A stretch of DNA of 7,879 bases from contig CAXCDZ010000041.1 of NCBI GenBank assembly GCA_963981525.1, positions 1 to 7,879 on the forward strand. The letters run 5' to 3'. A program made the translations under genes and the position numbers. Origin of the DNA: CAXCDZ01 sp963981525 (GTDB taxonomy: Bacteria > Patescibacteriota > Microgenomatia > UBA1400 > UBA12108). The notes beneath the pieces are model-generated. The model saw nothing but the letters and a program-made list of their open reading frames with translations, was not told the origin of the DNA and did no database searches. The stretch's first letter is position 1. The number at the start of each line of letters is the position of its first letter. Positions 4,870-7,879 of the stretch are shown piece after piece.

Positions 4870-6388
4870 GGTGTAACGGATTATACGCTAGATGAGGGTT
4901 AGTACTCAAGAATCTTTTGCGTTGTTTGATAACTTGCCTATAAAGACCTTGATACTCGCGAGCAGTGACTCTCCAGGAAAAATCAGATTTCATTGCATTG
5001 ATGACTAGTTGTTTCCATAGGGAGGACTGTTGATAGATATTGAGCACTCTGATTAAGGAAGAGAACAATGACCATTCTGATGAATGCTCAAAAACAAAGC
5101 CATTGCCAGTTCTAGATTGTGGGTCAAAATCGATGACGCTATCGGCTAGTCCACCAGTTTTTCTGATAATTGGGATTGCCCCGTACCTCATAGACTCGAG
5201 CGCGACTATTCCGCCTGGCTCAAAGATGCTTGGGATGAGAATGGCATCAGCTCCCGCAAAAACCTTGCGGGGTAGCTTGAAATCCGGATGTAGATGTGTG
5301 CTTACGTTATTGGGGAACTTGTTCTGGAGTTTGGCTAATTGGTTCTTGTAGTCACTATCTCCACCACCGAGAAAAATAAACTGAGCGGGGAACTCATCTA
5401 ACACCCTTTTGATAATTGGCAAGAGAATATCAAGGCCTTTTTGTTTGGAAAGTCGGCCAACAAAACCAAACAGGAATGTTTCTGCATCTTGTGGGAGGCC
5501 AAAGACTTCTTGTAGCTCTAGTTTGTTTTGCACTCTGCTCTTGATGGTGCTTATTGAGTAGTTTTTTTTGAGAAATGGATCGGTACGAGGATTGAATTCT
5601 TTTTTGTCCAGACCATTTAAGATTCCAGAAAACTTACCCTTGATTAGGGCTGTAGTGTTCTCCAGGCCTTCACCATATTCGGAAGTCATGACTTCTTGAA
5701 CGTGTGACTTGGAAACTGTGTTGATCCAATCAGCATAGATCAGGCCGCGCAGTAGAGGATTTTGGACGAGAAGTTTGTATTCCTTGATTGTGTTGAGTGG
5801 AGTCTCTCCTTTGTCTTGTTTTTTTGACGCTAGATATTTGAAGCCAGTGTTACCTTGATACTTGAAGTTGTGAACAGTGTAGAGAATCGGTGTTTTTCCG
5901 AGTTTTTTTGCGTAGCGTGGGTTGCGACGAGCCTCGTCTATAAGATAGCCAGTGTGCCAGTCGTGACAGTGAATGATGTCTGGCTTCCAGCCATCCTGAG
6001 CTTGTCGTTCTTGTAGCAACCACTCCAGACAACCGCGCGAGAGAAGAAAGAAACGAAGATGATCATCTTTGTAGGCAAAGACATTGGCTCTAAGCTCGTA
6101 GTACTCGCGATTCTCGAGCAAGTATGTTATCGGGGATGATTTGCCGGGAGTAACTTGTTTGACATTGCAAAGTATGGAGTTTTTGTTGAGCTTGCCAAAT
6201 GGCACTTCTAAGTCAGTGACAACTTGTTTGCACTTGGCTAGTTTTTTGATCACACCATACTTAGGCATAAACACACGAACATCATGACCTTGCTCTACTA
6301 ATCGCCTAGCGAGGAAGTATATTACTTGGGATAACCCACCCACCCTGACATATGGAGCGGCTTCGGCCGTAACCATAAGGATCTTCAT
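4862..6388 (-). CDS. glgA: Glycogen/starch synthase, 508 aa
   Basis: GT5 family: transfers glucose from a nucleotide sugar (ADP-glucose in most bacteria) to the non-reducing end of an alpha-1,4-glucan, in the cytoplasm. The protein is full length and starts canonically (MKILMVTAEAAPYVRVGGLS). Landmarks: VGGLSQV (16-22), HCHDWHTGYL (140-149), GILNGLD (255-261), GRLSKQKGLD (311-320), PSIFEPGGIVALESMRYG (386-403) with catalytic-type E390, and KTGGLADSV (410-418), then the C-terminal SWRVTAREYQGLY. R15 occupies the place of the lysine of the classical K-T-G-G-L nucleotide-sugar motif, and G392 replaces the Cys of E. coli's FEPCG. Its ATG shares four bases (ATGA) with the end of malQ, so translation is probably coupled; no Shine-Dalgarno lies upstream. 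No glgC or glgB is present in the window. Confidence 0.95.
   Translation of the reverse strand: MKILMVTAEAAPYVRVGGLSQVIYFLARRLVEQGHDVRVFMPKYGVIKKLAKCKQVVTDLEVPFGKLNKNSILCNVKQVTPGKSSPITYLLENREYYELRANVFAYKDDHLRFFLLSRGCLEWLLQERQAQDGWKPDIIHCHDWHTGYLIDEARRNPRYAKKLGKTPILYTVHNFKYQGNTGFKYLASKKQDKGETPLNTIKEYKLLVQNPLLRGLIYADWINTVSKSHVQEVMTSEYGEGLENTTALIKGKFSGILNGLDKKEFNPRTDPFLKKNYSISTIKSRVQNKLELQEVFGLPQDAETFLFGFVGRLSKQKGLDILLPIIKRVLDEFPAQFIFLGGGDSDYKNQLAKLQNKFPNNVSTHLHPDFKLPRKVFAGADAILIPSIFEPGGIVALESMRYGAIPIIRKTGGLADSVIDFDPQSRTGNGFVFEHSSEWSLFSSLIRVLNIYQQSSLWKQLVINAMKSDFSWRVTAREYQGLYRQVIKQRKRFLSTNPHLAYNPLHHD
4880..4909 (-). promoter_or_regulatory. Possible internal promoter for glgP within the glgA 3' end
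   Basis: Read on the minus strand, TTGAGT (4909-4904), an 18-bp spacer and a perfect TATAAT (4885-4880) lie within the last codons of glgA. The -10 is followed by ten bases and then the glgP ATG, so a transcript would carry only a 3-4 base leader. It could uncouple phosphorylase expression from that of the synthase. Hexamers like these can occur by chance in AT-rich coding sequence. Confidence 0.35.
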
Positions 6389-7761
6389 ATCAGGTTAGCC
6401 GGTAGATCTTCTATCGCGACGCTCATTTGGTACTGCCAATTGGTGTCATTGATTGATTTCTCTGTTCCTGGGATATTGATGCGATCGGTAGTTAGCAGCC
6501 AATCCTGGAGTGGAATGAGGGTCATGATCGAAGGGGAGTCAATGATCTTGTCTCTAATCGATTCTGCGAGAGATGAGAGATCTGTGGTGGGTTGAAGGTC
6601 TAGTCTGGTAGCCAAAACCTTGATCTCATAACTGGAGAGTAGTTGGAGGTAACCCATCAATGTCTCGGTATCGTGGGTCGTGGTGTGTGCAAAGGTGTTG
6701 GCGGGATATTGGGAGATATCCAAGTATTTGTTGGAGAATTTCTTGGACTTTTCGTTATATGCAAAGCGAAATATCTTGATCCCGGGAATGTGATTGGAGC
6801 GTAGGCAGCTGCTGAGTTTCCTTAGTTTGTCGCCAGTATCTTCTGCATAAAGCTTTAGGTCATTCTCGCGAGTAAAGTCGATTAACTCTTCTATGAATTT
6901 GGTTCCAGGGCCAGTTAGATATTGATCAGTGTTGTCGACCAGATTGATAGCACCATATGAGAACAATGCCTTGGCGTGATCTAGTCTAACCCAATCAAGT
7001 TGGCTAGCGAGATACTGGAGTCTGAATTTGAACAAACTAGATAGTTCTGGGACTAGGTTAGGTTCTTGCCATCGGTATAGTGGGTGTCCCCATACTTGTC
7101 TACCAAAATGGGACTTTGGCCCAAGTGGGACGCCACTGACTCGTTTGAGATTGCCATCTAGCTCTATCTCAAATAGATGCTGATATTGCCATACGAGAGG
7201 ACTATTGAGACCCAAGTAGAATGGCATGTCCCCTATTAGTGAAATATTGCTCTCGTGGGCCTTGGTTCGGAGTTTGTGATAATCAAGGTGTAGCTGGCAC
7301 TGAGTATTGGTCTGAAGTTGAATCTTGGGTGATAGTTTTTCTCGCCATTTTTTGAGACTATCTGGATTTCTTGCCCTGATCTCGGTGGGCCATAGACTCC
7401 AGTTGTCAGTCCCAAAATGATCGCGTAGTGCGCAGAATAATGCGTAGTTACCGAGCCAATAGTCGTTCTCTAGAACAAATTGGGCTAGTTGCTCGTCTGA
7501 GGCCTCGGGAGAATCAGAGCTCAAATAACGTGGATCTAAGCCAATCCCATACCCCTTGTAGGGTGAGGGTTGGTGCTGAGTAGCGGAACCCGGTTCTAGT
7601 TGAGTCTCATGAAGAGGGAGGAATTGCCAGGCGTTTTGTTTTGACTTGGCTAACCAAGTGATAAATTTTCTCCCAGCACGGAAGGTTCCTGTCTCGGCCG
7701 TTTTACTTATGAGAGCCGTCATTGGCAGAACTGTGCCCACATTCTTAATTTTCGAGGTCAT
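6385..7761 (-). CDS. malQ: 4-alpha-glucanotransferase (amylomaltase, disproportionating enzyme), 458 aa
   Basis: GH77 family: cuts an alpha-1,4-glucan and transfers the piece to another glucan or glucose, rearranging chain lengths. The catalytic set is complete by comparison with known amylomaltases: nucleophile D261 in WVRLDHAKAL, acid/base E307 in YAEDTGD, and transition-state stabiliser D364 in TTTHDTETLMGY. Other landmarks are WQFLPL (45-50), SPYKGYGIGLDPRYL (66-80), GDMPFYLGLNSPLVW (177-191), the GVPLGPKSHFGRQVWGHPLYRW stretch (210-231) and the C-terminal IPGT...NW motif (430-442). At 458 residues it is slightly shorter than the usual ~500 and has no N-terminal carbohydrate-binding extension. 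It is the first gene of the malQ-glgA-glgP operon. Its ATG is seven bases from a perfect TATAAT, so the mRNA may be leaderless. Its TGA stop overlaps the glgA start. Confidence 0.93.
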   Translation of the reverse strand: MTSKIKNVGTVLPMTALISKTAETGTFRAGRKFITWLAKSKQNAWQFLPLHETQLEPGSATQHQPSPYKGYGIGLDPRYLSSDSPEASDEQLAQFVLENDYWLGNYALFCALRDHFGTDNWSLWPTEIRARNPDSLKKWREKLSPKIQLQTNTQCQLHLDYHKLRTKAHESNISLIGDMPFYLGLNSPLVWQYQHLFEIELDGNLKRVSGVPLGPKSHFGRQVWGHPLYRWQEPNLVPELSSLFKFRLQYLASQLDWVRLDHAKALFSYGAINLVDNTDQYLTGPGTKFIEELIDFTRENDLKLYAEDTGDKLRKLSSCLRSNHIPGIKIFRFAYNEKSKKFSNKYLDISQYPANTFAHTTTHDTETLMGYLQLLSSYEIKVLATRLDLQPTTDLSSLAESIRDKIIDSPSIMTLIPLQDWLLTTDRINIPGTEKSINDTNWQYQMSVAIEDLPANLI

Positions 7762-7768
7762 GGTGATT

Positions 7769-7774
7769 ATTATA
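7769..7774 (-). promoter_or_regulatory. -10 box of the malQ-glgA-glgP operon
   Basis: A perfect TATAAT on the minus strand lies seven bases upstream of the malQ ATG (intervening AATCACC). Transcription would start at or one base from the initiation codon. The -35 position (about 7792-7797, AGTTAC) is a poor match, so the promoter may need an activator or rely on the strong -10. An inverted repeat lies further upstream (7817-7843). Confidence 0.45.
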
Positions 7775-7816
7775 CTATTATCTCTGGATGAGTAACTGAG
7801 TAGAGAATATGACCGC

Positions 7817-7843
7817 TAATCTCCACAGAGGAACGGGAGATTA
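7817..7843. other. 8-bp inverted repeat between malQ and a possible divergent gene
   Basis: TAATCTCC (7817-7824) and GGAGATTA (7836-7843) are perfect inverted repeats around an 11-base spacer. The right arm overlaps the Shine-Dalgarno-like GGGAG (7835-7839) of a possible plus-strand gene starting at 7847, so in that RNA the stem would hide the ribosome site. As DNA it could be an operator shared by the divergent units. No T-run follows on either strand, so it is not a terminator. Confidence 0.35.
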
Positions 7844-7846
7844 TTC

Positions 7847-7879
7847 ATGCTTGTTAACGCGAGTTTTTCGTTACAGAAC
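7847..7879 (+). CDS. Possible 5' end of a divergent gene, cut by the window edge
   Basis: An ATG at 7847 opens a frame that runs without a stop to the window end (11 codons, MLVNASFSLQN). It is preceded at seven-base spacing by GGGAG (7835-7839), the only well-placed Shine-Dalgarno-like sequence at a plausible start in this window. It would be divergent from malQ. Eleven codons are far too few to identify a product, and an open frame of this length can occur by chance. Confidence 0.3.
   Translation, partial: MLVNASFSLQN

Noticed and set aside
6140..6156. Repeat-like TTACTCCCGG on the minus strand inside glgA
   Set aside because: It shares only about ten bases with the repeat and encodes VTPG in a conserved gene.

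Overview
The window looks like a chromosomal segment of a small-genome bacterium. I would guess a Patescibacteria/CPR-type lineage, because the glycogen enzymes are compact, genes are tightly packed with ATGA overlaps, and Shine-Dalgarno sequences are almost absent. There is no phylogenetic marker here, so this is a weak inference. TGA appears to act as a normal stop: malQ and the Fic antitoxin ORF both end in TGA inside ATGA overlaps.

Layout. Bases 3-734 hold the 3' part of a gene for a membrane-anchored, His/Tyr/Cys-rich ectodomain protein. One in-frame amber codon at 516-518 interrupts it. Bases 735-968 are non-coding as far as I can tell and contain two adjacent hairpins with the same GTAT loop inside a longer closing helix. 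Bases 969-3160 form an accessory stretch of small plus-strand genes: two unrecognised small proteins, a 199-residue protein with a GAF-like C-terminal half, and a Fic-domain toxin. The Fic gene is preceded by a 55-codon overlapping ORF carrying the Fic-inhibition motif. A 27-bp direct repeat occurs three times, always on the plus strand and just downstream of a gene or gene pair (1573, 2292, 3133). The segment therefore resembles an array of cassettes with a shared 3' element, although it does not match classical integron attC sites.

Bases 3184-7761 are an ordinary metabolic operon on the minus strand, read malQ, glgA, glgP. Its products are 4-alpha-glucanotransferase, glycogen/starch synthase and a short alpha-glucan phosphorylase. 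malQ and glgA overlap by 4 bp (ATGA) and glgA and glgP by 8 bp. Together they can build, rearrange and phosphorolyse an alpha-1,4-glucan. No glgB or glgC is visible. The right edge may hold the first 11 codons of a divergent plus-strand gene.

A recurrent feature is a -10-like hexamer only 6-7 bp upstream of an ATG (at 969, 1673, 2349 and malQ). This predicts leaderless mRNAs. The observations I rate highest are the unlisted Fic antitoxin ORF, the three-copy 3' repeat, and the leaderless promoter layout.
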